DNA from: an uncultured Prevotellaceae bacterium
GTDB taxonomy: Bacteria; Bacteroidota; Bacteroidia; Bacteroidales; Bacteroidaceae
NCBI GenBank assembly: GCA_902801155.1
Contig: CADCHG010000001.1
Location: 124,001-188,000 of the forward strand
Reading direction: 5' to 3'
Length of the DNA: 64,000 nt
Part shown: positions 27,297 to 36,187 of the stretch, piece by piece
Layout: every line of letters begins with the position of its first letter
How positions within the stretch are numbered: the stretch's first letter is position 1
Notes under the pieces: generated by a model
What the model was told of the DNA's origin: nothing
What the model saw: the letters and a program-made list of their open reading frames with translations, nothing else
The model's database searches: none
Made by a program: the position numbers and the translations under genes

Positions 27297-27348
27297 CTCC
27301 ATAGATACTCCATCGAAACTATGGACTATGTATGGAGTATCTATGGAG
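27297..27348. repeat. Perfect 17-bp inverted repeat between rhaD and Dcu
   Basis: CTCCATAGATACTCCAT (27297-27313) pairs perfectly with 27332-27348 across an 18-base loop, and the TATGGAGTATC word is repeated twice more up to 27362. It lies downstream of rhaD on the minus strand and could end that transcript. Confidence 0.65.
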
Positions 27349-27429
27349 TATGTATGGAGTATCTTCGAAGGAAGAGCGAAAGAACAGCGGAGTTCCTTTG
27401 AAGGGAAATCCGCTTTTCACAAAAATCAC

Positions 27430-28248
27430 TTAGCAAGGCCTTTTCTTAGGAAGTTTAAACACATCCTGTACTTCCTTCATAGCCTCTTCTGTCATTCCGT
27501 CAGGCTCAGAACCCATACTACGGGCACACATATAGATATTTGCAGCCTTGCAGAGAACGTCTGTCTGGTCAAAAGCATCCATGATATCCTGTCCTACAGC
27601 CACAGTTCCATGCTTTTCCCAAAGAACCACATCATGAGTCTTGATTTGCTCAAGAGTGTCTTTGGCAAGTTCTACGGAAGAAGGAAGTCCGTAAGGCACG
27701 ATACCAATGCCGAGAGGGGCAAAGGCAAGGGTTTCGGGAATCATCGACCACAATACACGGGTCATCTCGTCTCCCTTCAAGAATCGCTGAATATGCGACA
27801 TAGCCACAAGTTCGATAGGATGAGTATGAAGCGTAGCCTTATAGCAAGAACCCGTCTCTATAAGATAATTCTGAAGGGCAAGATGAGTTGGTAGTTCTGA
27901 GGTTGGAGCGACAGGCTCGTCGGCAATAATCTCGTATGAGGCACAATCATCACAGATACGGACGATAGAGCCGTTCTGCATAGGCCAACGGGCAAGGTCG
28001 CGCATACGCTTTCCCGTACCCTTGCAATAGAAATACTTTCCTTTTAGATAAGGAAGCGTCATACCTATCTGCTTTACAGGAGCTATAGCCGGCATAGCCT
28101 TACATTCCTCATCCATAAACTCAGTAACGTTGACGGTTATGTTTCCGCCATTACGCTCTGCCCATCCCTTTTGCCAGAGGTAACCTGTCACCTCTGCAAT
28201 CTGATCAATAACGGCCTTTAGGCCAAGACGATTATCTAATATACTCAT
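27430..28248 (-). CDS. rhaD: L-rhamnulose-1-phosphate aldolase
   Basis: A 272-residue class II aldolase of the RhaD/FucA fold. It splits L-rhamnulose-1-phosphate into dihydroxyacetone phosphate and L-lactaldehyde. The zinc-binding histidines are visible in TLHTHPIELVAM (near residue 140) and in LWEKHGTVAVG (near residue 212); the catalytic glutamate fits APTSELPTHLALQ. NGGNITVNV near residue 40 is the phosphate-binding loop. It is the last gene of the rha operon, after the inserted agmatine-deiminase-like gene. Its start is preceded by a GC-rich repeat ending about 7 bases upstream. Confidence 0.94.
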   Translation of the reverse strand: MSILDNRLGLKAVIDQIAEVTGYLWQKGWAERNGGNITVNVTEFMDEECKAMPAIAPVKQIGMTLPYLKGKYFYCKGTGKRMRDLARWPMQNGSIVRICDDCASYEIIADEPVAPTSELPTHLALQNYLIETGSCYKATLHTHPIELVAMSHIQRFLKGDEMTRVLWSMIPETLAFAPLGIGIVPYGLPSSVELAKDTLEQIKTHDVVLWEKHGTVAVGQDIMDAFDQTDVLCKAANIYMCARSMGSEPDGMTEEAMKEVQDVFKLPKKRPC

Positions 28249-28255
28249 AAAAATT

Positions 28256-28300
28256 GGGGCCTCTCCCCCCGCCCTCCCCCGTATGGAGGGAGCCGGAAGG
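28256..28300 (-). repeat. GC-rich dispersed repeat, copy B (upstream of rhaD)
   Basis: On the minus strand it reads CTTCCGGCTCCCTCCATACG, then GGGGAGGGCGGGGGGAGAGG, and ends about 7 bases before the rhaD ATG. Together with copy C (29369-29412), which is in the opposite direction, it brackets the agmatine-deiminase-like gene. Confidence 0.8.
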
Positions 28301-28317
28301 TGAAAAGCTGATTTTAT

Positions 28318-29328
28318 TTATTCATCATTATTTTTAGTTCTGATAGTCCACGTCAAACAATTGAGAGCACCACCAGAATTTTGTTTGTTGTTCATGTCTT
28401 TAACAATAAAAGCCATATCAACATCTATCTGTTCAACTTTCGTATTAAAAGCTTGTTCTATCTGTTGTTTGGCGACTTTATCTAACACATCATAGCCAAG
28501 ATATGGAATCAAAATACGATTACCTATCTGCAAATAGTTAATATAACACCAAGTGCTATCGAATAAAAGTTTGAACATTTTATCATTCTCATAATCGAAA
28601 CTATCCAGATATCTTAATTCGATAACCTCAAAACCTATTTCTTCAAGTTTTTGCCTATATTGTTTGCTATAATCCTTCCTGTATATCTTGTCATAATCAG
28701 CATAATTTGTCATAAGAACTTTGTTTTTCCCTATATATCTTACAATGCCATCAGCATGTCCAATTGGATTAATTTCCTTTCCCTCCCAAGGTAACAGTAC
28801 AAGCTGCATTTCTGTTCCTTCAAAATTGTCTTTCCACCAACGCTCCCACCAATATCGGAATTCATTTTCAATTACATTATTTTCTAGAAGAACTTTATCG
28901 CACATGATAATGCAAGGCTTATTGTTCACAATAGCCTTTATCACGTTACCCCCATCAAGGATTATTGGCATCTGAACAATATCAAATTCAAAATGCTCCC
29001 TTCTTATAACTTGTTTTTGAGTATGGACATTATGTAGTTGCCAATTTGTCGTACATTTTTGATAATCTATCAGATAATCAGGCTTATACGTAAAACCTAA
29101 ATATAAACCATCTGTCAATTGTATAGGCATATAGTCTCTTGTCCATACATCTCTTGTATTGAACAACAATTCACAATTAGGGCAGAAATCAATAATACAA
29201 GATTTCAACTTAGAACGAACCTCTATATCAAGATCCCCTTCCATCCTATCAATAAGACTTGAAATGTACAATTTGTTAGTCTTATCATCTGTAATAAAAT
29301 TTTCAATGGTTATTTTTTCCATAGTCAC
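28318..29328 (-). CDS. Agmatine deiminase / peptidylarginine deiminase-family protein
   Basis: A 336-residue protein of the PAD_porph/AguA family (guanidine-group-modifying enzymes). Conserved sites visible are NTRDVWTRDYMP near residues 55-68, ILDGGNV near residue 128, NPIGHADGIVRYI near residue 190 with the catalytic histidine, and the C-terminal SGGALNCLTW with the nucleophilic cysteine. The reaction would release ammonia from agmatine or a similar compound. It is AT-rich and lysine-rich compared with its neighbours and interrupts the rhamnose operon between inverted GC-rich repeats, which suggests later insertion. Its activity is unrelated to rhamnose use as far as can be seen. Confidence 0.88.
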   Translation of the reverse strand: MTMEKITIENFITDDKTNKLYISSLIDRMEGDLDIEVRSKLKSCIIDFCPNCELLFNTRDVWTRDYMPIQLTDGLYLGFTYKPDYLIDYQKCTTNWQLHNVHTQKQVIRREHFEFDIVQMPIILDGGNVIKAIVNNKPCIIMCDKVLLENNVIENEFRYWWERWWKDNFEGTEMQLVLLPWEGKEINPIGHADGIVRYIGKNKVLMTNYADYDKIYRKDYSKQYRQKLEEIGFEVIELRYLDSFDYENDKMFKLLFDSTWCYINYLQIGNRILIPYLGYDVLDKVAKQQIEQAFNTKVEQIDVDMAFIVKDMNNKQNSGGALNCLTWTIRTKNNDE

Positions 29329-29368
29329 ATATTTTTTACAAATCCCATAAGGAACAACTAAAAATGTC

Positions 29369-29412
29369 GCCTTCCGGCTCCCTCCCTACGGGGGAGGGCG
29401 GGGGGAGAGGCC
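29369..29412 (+). repeat. GC-rich dispersed repeat, copy C
   Basis: It reads CGCCTTCCGGCTCCCTCCC, then TACGGGGGAGGGCGGGGGGA and GAGGCC on the plus strand, ending two bases before the stop codon of the MFS gene. It is inverted relative to copy B and placed at the other side of the agmatine-deiminase-like gene. Confidence 0.8.
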
Positions 29413-29414
29413 AC

Positions 29415-30752
29415 TTACCCATACCTTTCCTTCGTTATCTGCTCAAGGCTCTTTCCTCTCGTATTCGGACAACCGATAACGCCTATGATGAGAGAGGCAA
29501 GGAGAAGGGCAATCATGCAATAGGCGGCAAGGGTAAAGCCCTCACCATTATCTCCATAGATGCCTGTGAAGACAAGTCCCCAGACAGCAGAAAGACCACG
29601 AACGACAAAGAACATAAATCCCTGAGCACCAGCACGGAACTTGGCAGGGAATAGTTCTGAGCCCCAGAGAGCATAGAATATCTGAACGGAGATACCGCCA
29701 TTCAAGCCCCAGAGGATTACGAAAGCCCAAAGAGTGGCTATGCTATTCACACCAACACTCACGACAAGCAACCATGTTCCGAGAGCAAAGACAAGTCCGA
29801 GAACATAAAGGACTTTATGACTTGTACGATCAATTATATTCGAAATAACAAACGTAACGCCCACAACTACAGCCCATTGTATGCAGTTCATCCAATTGGC
29901 ATACTCGTTGCTCACGCCACCTGCCGTCTCACAGATATGAGGAGAGAAGAATCCCATAACACTTGCCACAAGATTCCACGTAAGGTAGATAGCTGCAAGG
30001 AACATAACACTCCTACGTGCCACCTTATTAGATAGAAGAAGCGAAAAAGAATGAAGGACACCTGTGTCCTCTCCTTTTTCCTTTGCAGCCTCCTTTGTAG
30101 CCTCAAACTCAGCACTTTCATCCAACTGTCGTTGAATTGTCCATGCTACAAAAGCCACAACAAACAAAGTGAAGAAAACCACACGAGAACTGAACACCTC
30201 AACAGCCGACTGAACGGCATCTGCACCTAAGACACTATGAGCCAGAGCCTCAACAGGAGCATAGAGATAGCCTCCCGGGGCGAAGAGCATGCCCATAAGG
30301 AGGATAATCATAGGGCCAAATCCCCATGACATCTGAGAGATACAGATATTGCGCCCACGATTGTTCACCTCCGAACTTTCAGAAATATACGTCCAAGAGG
30401 CAGGAACACCAATACCCACCGAGATACCCGTAATGAGGAATCCGGCAAGAAGCATAGGGAAACTAACGGAAAGCATCACCACGAGAACTCCAAGCATATA
30501 GACAAGGAGATTATACGTGAAGATGAACTTTCTGCCGAACTTATCAGCAAGGAAGCCGCCTATTATTGCACCTATGGCAGCTCCCAAGGCATTGGCACTA
30601 AGGGCATTAAGCCAGCCAAGATTCATCTCGGAAAGCCCGAGATAACTCTGCCATAGCGTTATTCCACTTCCTCCGGCAACAATAGCTCCGGCATCAAGAT
30701 AGTTATTCAGAGACACCGCGAGGGTGCTCTTGAGAGAAGATGTTTTTGTCAT
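29415..30752 (-). CDS. MFS sugar transporter, probable L-rhamnose uptake
   Basis: A 445-residue major facilitator protein with about twelve membrane segments. The sugar-porter motif A is visible as GGFLADKFGRKFIF near residue 64, with VGIGVPASWTYISE in TM4 and CPNTRGKSLEQI at the C-terminus resembling the PETKG-type end of sugar porters. Its place between rhaA and rhaD suggests that it imports L-rhamnose, in place of the RhaT-type symporter used by other bacteria; this is inferred from context. The upstream gap carries a 150-bp inverted-repeat element. Confidence 0.85.
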   Translation of the reverse strand: MTKTSSLKSTLAVSLNNYLDAGAIVAGGSGITLWQSYLGLSEMNLGWLNALSANALGAAIGAIIGGFLADKFGRKFIFTYNLLVYMLGVLVVMLSVSFPMLLAGFLITGISVGIGVPASWTYISESSEVNNRGRNICISQMSWGFGPMIILLMGMLFAPGGYLYAPVEALAHSVLGADAVQSAVEVFSSRVVFFTLFVVAFVAWTIQRQLDESAEFEATKEAAKEKGEDTGVLHSFSLLLSNKVARRSVMFLAAIYLTWNLVASVMGFFSPHICETAGGVSNEYANWMNCIQWAVVVGVTFVISNIIDRTSHKVLYVLGLVFALGTWLLVVSVGVNSIATLWAFVILWGLNGGISVQIFYALWGSELFPAKFRAGAQGFMFFVVRGLSAVWGLVFTGIYGDNGEGFTLAAYCMIALLLASLIIGVIGCPNTRGKSLEQITKERYG

Positions 30753-30771
30753 AGAAAAGCCTAACCAAAAG

Positions 30772-30921
30772 AGCCCCTCACCTGCCCTATGGGCATCCTC
30801 TCCCCAAGGGGCGAGGAAGAAATTACATATATTCGTTTGTAAGGATTCCCATGAGGGAGAAATACTAACTTTCCCCTCGCCCCTTGGGGAGAGGGTGTCA
30901 CGTAGTGACGGGTGAGGGGCT
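30772..30921. mobile_element. 150-bp MITE-like repeat in the rha operon
   Basis: The ends AGCCCCTCACC (30772-30782) and GGTGAGGGGCT (30911-30921) are inverted repeats. Inside them lie small hairpins (TGCCCTATGGGCA on the left, GTCACGTAGTGAC on the right) and a second inverted pair, CCTCTCCCCAAGGGGCGAGG with CCTCGCCCCTTGGGGAGAGG. It sits between rhaA and the MFS gene and has no ORF. Confidence 0.7.
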
Positions 30922-30927
30922 ACTGTT

Positions 30928-32181
30928 TTATCGTTTACTTATCACCTCACTCGTATATTTCTCAATATCAACTATAAAGTCCTGACCTACAGGCACATCA
31001 TTACGCACACAGAACTCATCATATACAGCTTGCCAAGGCATAGCCTTCTGTTCCTCGATAAGAGCAAGAACCTTGTAGCCCTCACCAGCAAGCTCAAGTT
31101 CGGAAATCATCTTCCTTGGCTCAAGCAAGGCGCGAAGCATGCATTTCTGAGCTGCACGAGAGCCTATAACGTATGCCCCTATGCGGTTTATTGAGCCGTC
31201 GAAGAAGTCAAGACCATAATGCACACGATCAAGGGCATTGGCACGTACAATCTCGAAGAAAAGCTCCTGTGTAGGGTCATCCATGATAGTTACATGATCA
31301 GAATCCCAACGAACAGGACGAGAGACATGAAGCATCAGCTCATTAATGAAAGGAAGAACAGCTGAAACCTTATCGGCAGGAGACTCCGTTGGGTGATAAT
31401 GACCAGTATCGATAGTCAGGATCTGTCCGTTCTTTGCTGCATAGGCAGTATAGAAGTCATGCGAACCAACGGTAAAGGATTCAAGTCCGATGCCGAACAC
31501 CTTACCCTCAATACAGTCCTTCATCATAGGCTGTTTCTTCTCAAAAATCTCATCAAGAGACTTCTTTAGGATATTGCGATACAGGGCATGATTCACACTA
31601 ACATCCTTACAGCCATCGTGTACCCAAAGGTTCATGATACAAGGATCATTCTGAGCCTCACCCATAGCATTGGCAATATCACGACAACGCTTTGTGTGCT
31701 CTACCCAGAACTGACGTATGCCCTCATCTGGATTTGCAAGACTAAGACTGCCCGACTTAGGATGAGAGAAAGAAGATGAATTGAAATCAAGGAGAGTATC
31801 GTATTCCTTCGCCCAGTCAATCCATGACTGGAAGTATTCTACGGTCACCTCATCACGATCCACAACCTTACCCTTGAAATCACCATAGATTTCATGGAGG
31901 TTAAGACGATGCTTGCCAGGAATGAGAGACTTTGCCTTGAGAATATCTGCACGAAGCTCGTCAATATTGCGGGCAGCACCCGGAAAATCGCCAGTTGACT
32001 GAATACCGCCAGACATAGCTCCTGCCTGAACCTCGAATCCCTTCACATCGTCTGCCTGCCAGCAATGCAGCGAGAGATGGAAGTTCTGAAGTTGCTTGAG
32101 CACTTTCTCTGTATCAACACCTATTTCCGCATAGCGAGCCTTCGCTACCTCATATGCCTTTTTGATTAGTTCTGCTTTCAT
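30928..32181 (-). CDS. rhaA: L-rhamnose isomerase
   Basis: A 417-residue RhaA enzyme, a metal-dependent TIM-barrel isomerase that converts L-rhamnose to L-rhamnulose. Family features visible are HLSLHCWQADDVKGFE near residues 32-48, GRHRLNLHEIYGD seen here as KHRLNLHEIYGDF, LDFNSSSFSHPKS, MNLWVHDGCKDVSVN and TIDTGHYHPTES with metal ligands in the last three. Length matches the E. coli-type enzyme. It lies between rhaB and the MFS transporter gene on the same strand. Confidence 0.96.
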   Translation of the reverse strand: MKAELIKKAYEVAKARYAEIGVDTEKVLKQLQNFHLSLHCWQADDVKGFEVQAGAMSGGIQSTGDFPGAARNIDELRADILKAKSLIPGKHRLNLHEIYGDFKGKVVDRDEVTVEYFQSWIDWAKEYDTLLDFNSSSFSHPKSGSLSLANPDEGIRQFWVEHTKRCRDIANAMGEAQNDPCIMNLWVHDGCKDVSVNHALYRNILKKSLDEIFEKKQPMMKDCIEGKVFGIGLESFTVGSHDFYTAYAAKNGQILTIDTGHYHPTESPADKVSAVLPFINELMLHVSRPVRWDSDHVTIMDDPTQELFFEIVRANALDRVHYGLDFFDGSINRIGAYVIGSRAAQKCMLRALLEPRKMISELELAGEGYKVLALIEEQKAMPWQAVYDEFCVRNDVPVGQDFIVDIEKYTSEVISKR

Positions 32182-32229
32182 TTTTATTCGTTTAGTTTAG
32201 TATGTTTTGTTTATTAGGTTTCATTTTTC

Positions 32230-32339
32230 CCAGATAGGCTGTAGGTCCGTTACAGGTCCGTTGTAAATCCGTTGTAAGTCCCATTCCGAATAAGAGCTAC
32301 ATAAGAGCAGCATAAGAGCTACATAAGAGCAACTCCCTC
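32230..32339. repeat. Tandem degenerate repeats between rhaB and rhaA
   Basis: Two tracts follow each other: variants of GGTCCGTTACAGGTCCGTTG and then four copies of the type ATAAGAGCTACATAAGAGCA. They fill most of the 158-base gap. Similar words occur in the gaps at 23021-23170 and 49795-49985. Confidence 0.6.
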
Positions 32340-33815
32340 CTACCCTTTCTTTTCTACAACAGCAAGGAATCTATCATAAGCGACATCCCAAAGTGTCTTG
32401 TCCTTTGGAGTAAAAAGTTTCAATTCTATACTATCAGAAATAACCTTTCGCATCTCCCACAAATCCCTAACTTCACCAGCCGCCTTTGCCTGTACCATTA
32501 TGTTTCCGAGAGACGTACATTCCTGAGGACCGGCAAGAACTTCTACCCCACAAGAATTGGCTGTAAACTGGTTGAGATCATTATTTAGCGAGCCTCCACC
32601 GATGATATGAAGCACATCTATCGGGAAATCAGCCATTTCCGTAAGATAAGAGAACACCTGACGATAGCGCAAGGCAAGCGAATCGAAGATGCAACGGCAT
32701 ATCTCAGCATACCCTTGTGGCACGTGCTGATCTGTTTGTCGGCAATAGTCTTGGATAGCCTCAACCATTGAGGACGGATTGGCAAACATGACATCATCAG
32801 GATTAATAAGACTCTGAAAAGCAGGCTGTTGCATAGCCTTAGCGATAAGCTCGGCATGAGACTTAGGAGCATCTGTCCATTCCTTTCGACAACGTTCATA
32901 GAGCCACATTCCGCAGATATTCTTCAGGAAACGGGTTGTGCCCTCAATTCCTCCCTCGTTGGTGAAGTTACGATCGTACGACACCTTATTAATAATAGCA
33001 TCTTTAGTCTCAATACCCATAAGCGACCATGTGCCGCTGGAGAGATAGGCAAACCTCTCGTTCCTTGCAGGAACAGCAGCAACGGCAGAAGCCGTATCAT
33101 GCTCAGCAACGGCAACTACAGGAACTGCCCCGAGACCTGTCATTTCCTGTACTTCTGGAGTCAGGGTTCCGATAGTATCTCCAGGATTTACCATTATACC
33201 GAAATGGGATTCTGTAAGTCCCAAAGATTCCAACAGAGTTGAATCCAAACGTCTGGTACGAGGATTGAGCAATTGGGCAGTTGAGGCTATGGTATATTCG
33301 CATACCATCTTGCCAGTCAGCATATAGCTCAAGGCATCAGGAATGAAGAGAATCTTCTTGGCATTCCTGAGAGCGGAATTGCCAGAACGCCTCATGGCAT
33401 GAAGCTGGAAGATTGAGTTGAAATTCATGAACTGAATACCCGTAATATCATATACCTTTTCGCGAGGCATGACATTCTGCAAGTAATCATCCATAGCTTC
33501 AAAAGTATGAGGATCACGATATGCAAGTGGCTGACTGACAGAACCGTCCTCTGCAACACAGACGAAATCAACGCCCCAAGTGTCAATACCGATTGAGGAG
33601 ATTTCGATATTCCTTTGTCTGGCAGCCTTCAGACCTTTGACAACCTCAAAGTAAAGGGCGTAGATATCCCAGTAGAAGTGACCGTTCACCTCAATGAGGT
33701 TATTATCAAAGCGCGTAAGTTCCTCTAGAGTGATTTTTCCATCACTCAATCCACCTACGATGGTACGTCCACTAGTTGCCCCGAGGTCAACGGCAAAGAA
33801 ATATTTATGGGTCAT
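32340..33815 (-). CDS. rhaB: Rhamnulokinase
   Basis: A 491-residue FGGY-family carbohydrate kinase that phosphorylates L-rhamnulose at O1. The N-terminal phosphate loop is FFAVDLGATSGRTIVGG; SIGIDTWGVDFV and VAVAEHDTASAVAAVP follow, the latter with the catalytic aspartate region, then AYLSSGTWSLMG and HIIGGGSLNNDLNQFTA near the C-terminus. It is the first gene of the rha operon (rhaB, rhaA, MFS, deiminase-like gene, rhaD). A -7 box lies about 70 bases upstream. No AraC- or GntR-type regulator gene is next to the operon. Confidence 0.95.
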   Translation of the reverse strand: MTHKYFFAVDLGATSGRTIVGGLSDGKITLEELTRFDNNLIEVNGHFYWDIYALYFEVVKGLKAARQRNIEISSIGIDTWGVDFVCVAEDGSVSQPLAYRDPHTFEAMDDYLQNVMPREKVYDITGIQFMNFNSIFQLHAMRRSGNSALRNAKKILFIPDALSYMLTGKMVCEYTIASTAQLLNPRTRRLDSTLLESLGLTESHFGIMVNPGDTIGTLTPEVQEMTGLGAVPVVAVAEHDTASAVAAVPARNERFAYLSSGTWSLMGIETKDAIINKVSYDRNFTNEGGIEGTTRFLKNICGMWLYERCRKEWTDAPKSHAELIAKAMQQPAFQSLINPDDVMFANPSSMVEAIQDYCRQTDQHVPQGYAEICRCIFDSLALRYRQVFSYLTEMADFPIDVLHIIGGGSLNNDLNQFTANSCGVEVLAGPQECTSLGNIMVQAKAAGEVRDLWEMRKVISDSIELKLFTPKDKTLWDVAYDRFLAVVEKKG

Positions 33816-33881
33816 TGTTTTGAGGTTAGAGTTGAAAGGTTAGGGGGTTAGAGGTTAGAGAGCTCTTCACTTACTAATTTG

Positions 33882-33909
33882 CAAAGATACTAAAAATATC
33901 GAGAACAAA
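33882..33909 (-). promoter_or_regulatory. Predicted rha operon promoter
   Basis: On the minus strand TATCTTTGC (-7 box, 33882-33889) is preceded by TTTG at 33906-33909 with a 16-base spacer, slightly short for the Bacteroidetes consensus. The rhaB start is 67 bases downstream. Confidence 0.55.
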
Positions 33910-34003
33910 GAACTATCTGTTGCATTTTTTATCACAAATGCAACATTTCATTGAAAAACGAACATTTTTTCACATATAAGAATAGAATTAGAAGTTTTTT
34001 TAG

Positions 34004-34011
34004 TAACTTTG
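34004..34011 (+). promoter_or_regulatory. Predicted -7 box for the nhaD-like gene
   Basis: TAACTTTG matches TAnnTTTG and is followed by GTGC. The start codon is about 115 bases downstream. No clear TTTG is found about 20 bases upstream. Confidence 0.5.
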
Positions 34012-34125
34012 TGCTCGAAAATCAAAAATAAATAATTAACAATTAACATGCCTCTCGTCCAAAGTCTCCATATGCATGGAGATTTAGAGGGTCTGGAGGC
34101 CGTAATTCAACTTTTATAATTCATA

Positions 34126-35448
34126 ATGAGTTTGACAACCATTATCTGTTTGGCTTTCATCATTGGCTATATCTTCATTGCCATTGAGAGCGTAACAAGA
34201 ATCAACAAGGCTGCTATTGCAGTCTTGATGTGTGTAGTTTGCTGGACACTCCTTGCAGTAGGTCATGGTGACCTTATAGGCATCGCGTTGCCTGAGCATT
34301 GGGAACTGGGTGAGGCTATCGAGAAGAATCTCGGTGAGGCTGGTACTACCCTATTCTTCCTTATGGGCGCTATGACAATCGTGGAGATTGTTGACCAGCA
34401 CGGGGGATTCAACTGGGTACACGGTGCCCTTGCTTCAAAGACAAAGCGCTCGCTGCTTTGGAAGATTGCGTTCATGACAGCTATCCTGTCTGCCGTTCTC
34501 GACAATCTTACAACATCCATCGTGATGATTATGATTCTGCGTAAGCTTGTTCAGGACAAGAACGACCGCATCTGGTATGCCGTATGCGTTATCATCGCAG
34601 CTAATGCCGGTGGTGCATTCTCTCCTATCGGTGACGTTACGACAATCATGCTCTGGAATGGTAAGATGATTACTGCTCTCGGCGTTATCGAAGAGATTAT
34701 AGTTCCTTCTTTCGTTGCATTCATAGTTCCTACAGCCGTTCTGCAGATGCACCTCAAGGGTGATCTCCCACAGGTTGTAGATAATGGTTCAAAAGAAAAA
34801 CTCGCAGTATCTTCACGTCAGAAGAAGATTATCTTCGCTATCGGTGTAGGCGGTCTCTGCTTGGTTCCTGTATTCCATACAATTACTGAACTCCCTGCCT
34901 TCATGGGCATTATCGGTGTGTTAGGCATTCTCTGGTGCGTAACTGAGATTTTCTACCGCGGTCGTACAGAGCAAGACCCTAAGGCAAAGCGTGTTACCAA
35001 GTTGCTTTCACGCATTGACATGAGCACAATCATGTTCTTCCTCGGCATTCTTATGGCTGTGGCTACGCTTTCTGAGATCGGCGTACTCACACAGATGGGG
35101 AAGTGGCTTGACGAAACTGTAGGCAACGACTACCTCATCACTGGTGCCATCGGTATTCTCTCATCTATCGTTGACAACGTACCGCTCGTTGCAGCTTCAA
35201 TGAAGATGTACGCTATTGATCCTATGTCAGCTAATCTCGCTGTAGATGGTGTGTTCTGGCAGTTGCTTGCATACTGTGCAGGTGTTGGCGGCTCTATGCT
35301 CATCATCGGTAGTGCTGCCGGCGTAGTGGTAATGGGCCTTGAGCATATCTCATTCGGCTGGTACTTGAAGAAAGTAACTTGGATCGCCTTCGTGGGATAT
35401 GTTGCAGGTATAATCTGCTACTGGTTTATCAAGACCTTTATAGGATAA
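34126..35448 (+). CDS. nhaD: NhaD-type sodium:proton antiporter
   Basis: A 440-residue ion transporter of the IT superfamily with about twelve membrane segments. DNLTTSIVMIMILRKLV near residue 125 and ANAGGAFSPIGDVTTIMLW near residue 162 are the conserved polar loops of NhaD proteins, and SSIVDNVPLVAASMKMY repeats the D-N-P motif in the second half. It exchanges sodium or lithium for protons across the inner membrane. It is separated by one base from the PAP2 gene behind it, so they are one transcript. The plus-strand start follows a palindromic leader. Confidence 0.9.
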   Translation: MSLTTIICLAFIIGYIFIAIESVTRINKAAIAVLMCVVCWTLLAVGHGDLIGIALPEHWELGEAIEKNLGEAGTTLFFLMGAMTIVEIVDQHGGFNWVHGALASKTKRSLLWKIAFMTAILSAVLDNLTTSIVMIMILRKLVQDKNDRIWYAVCVIIAANAGGAFSPIGDVTTIMLWNGKMITALGVIEEIIVPSFVAFIVPTAVLQMHLKGDLPQVVDNGSKEKLAVSSRQKKIIFAIGVGGLCLVPVFHTITELPAFMGIIGVLGILWCVTEIFYRGRTEQDPKAKRVTKLLSRIDMSTIMFFLGILMAVATLSEIGVLTQMGKWLDETVGNDYLITGAIGILSSIVDNVPLVAASMKMYAIDPMSANLAVDGVFWQLLAYCAGVGGSMLIIGSAAGVVVMGLEHISFGWYLKKVTWIAFVGYVAGIICYWFIKTFIG

Positions 35449-35449
35449 A

Positions 35450-36100
35450 ATGTCAGAAATTGATTCTCAATTCCTACTGTTGATAAACGGATTCCACACA
35501 GAGTACCTTGACCAACTCATGTGGCTCATAAGCGGTAAACTGGTGTGGATTCCGTTTTATCTGATTACCCTCTTTGTGACATACAAGAGAAGAGGGTGGA
35601 TGGGAGCTTTACACCTTCTATTATTAGTGGGAGTGATGATGCTGTTTACGGACATGCTGAACTCACAGGTAATCCGACCTTGGTTTCAGCGTCTGCGTCC
35701 GGCAAATCTCGAGAATCCTCTATCACAATACGTTCACATCGTGAACGACTATCGTGGAGGCTCATACGGCTTCCCTTCGGCTCATGCAGCCAACTATTGG
35801 GGATTATCCCTGCTCGCGGCTTATTTCATGAAGTCAAAACGAGTGCTATACTCCCTGTTCTTGCTATCCCTGATAGTATGTTATTCACGCTCATACCTCG
35901 GCGTACACTATCCAGGCGACCTCCTCGGAGGCATATTATACTCAACAATCGTCGTTGGCATCATAATCTGGCTATATCAGAAATATCTGCCAAAGAGATT
36001 CGTTCCAGAAGTAAGGGAATGCCCAGCCATAACAGAGTGGGTTCCAGCCATAAGCGTTCTTGCCACACTTGCTGTATTCGCAATAGTGGCAGCAATATAA
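35450..36100 (+). CDS. PAP2-family membrane phosphatase
   Basis: A 216-residue membrane phosphatase. The three catalytic motifs are present: RPWFQRLRP near residue 77, GFPSAHAAN near residue 107 and SRSYLGVHYPGDLLGG near residue 145, corresponding to KxxxxxxRP, PSGH and SRxxxxxHxxxD. Hydrophobic segments surround them. In Bacteroidetes such enzymes often dephosphorylate undecaprenyl pyrophosphate or lipid A; which lipid is used here is unknown. A 1-base gap to the nhaD-like gene suggests joint expression. Confidence 0.9.
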   Translation: MSEIDSQFLLLINGFHTEYLDQLMWLISGKLVWIPFYLITLFVTYKRRGWMGALHLLLLVGVMMLFTDMLNSQVIRPWFQRLRPANLENPLSQYVHIVNDYRGGSYGFPSAHAANYWGLSLLAAYFMKSKRVLYSLFLLSLIVCYSRSYLGVHYPGDLLGGILYSTIVVGIIIWLYQKYLPKRFVPEVRECPAITEWVPAISVLATLAVFAIVAAI

Positions 36101-36187
36101 TAAATGAAAAAATAATAGAATACAGATATGTAATTTCTATTTTTCATTGTTAATTTTCCACCTTTTACTTAACTAAGCCTAATAACA

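Larger units (their letters stand above)
27019..27429. other. Non-coding region between rhaD and the Dcu gene
   Basis: This 411-base gap holds, from the Dcu side, a degenerate repeat tract of TCTAAGGACTAAAGAC and CTTTTGACCTTTGAC words (27054-27160), the Dcu promoter (27164-27195), an AT-rich stretch, and an inverted repeat with TATGGAGTATC words (27297-27360). No gene was seen. Confidence 0.7.
33816..34125. other. Divergent promoter region between rhaB and the nhaD-like gene
   Basis: This 310-base gap contains repeats of GGTTAGAGG (33828-33870), the rhaB promoter (33882-33909), an AT-rich core, the nhaD -7 box (34004-34011), and a palindromic leader with TCTCCATATGCATGGAGA (about 34068-34085). 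No gene was seen. Confidence 0.7.
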
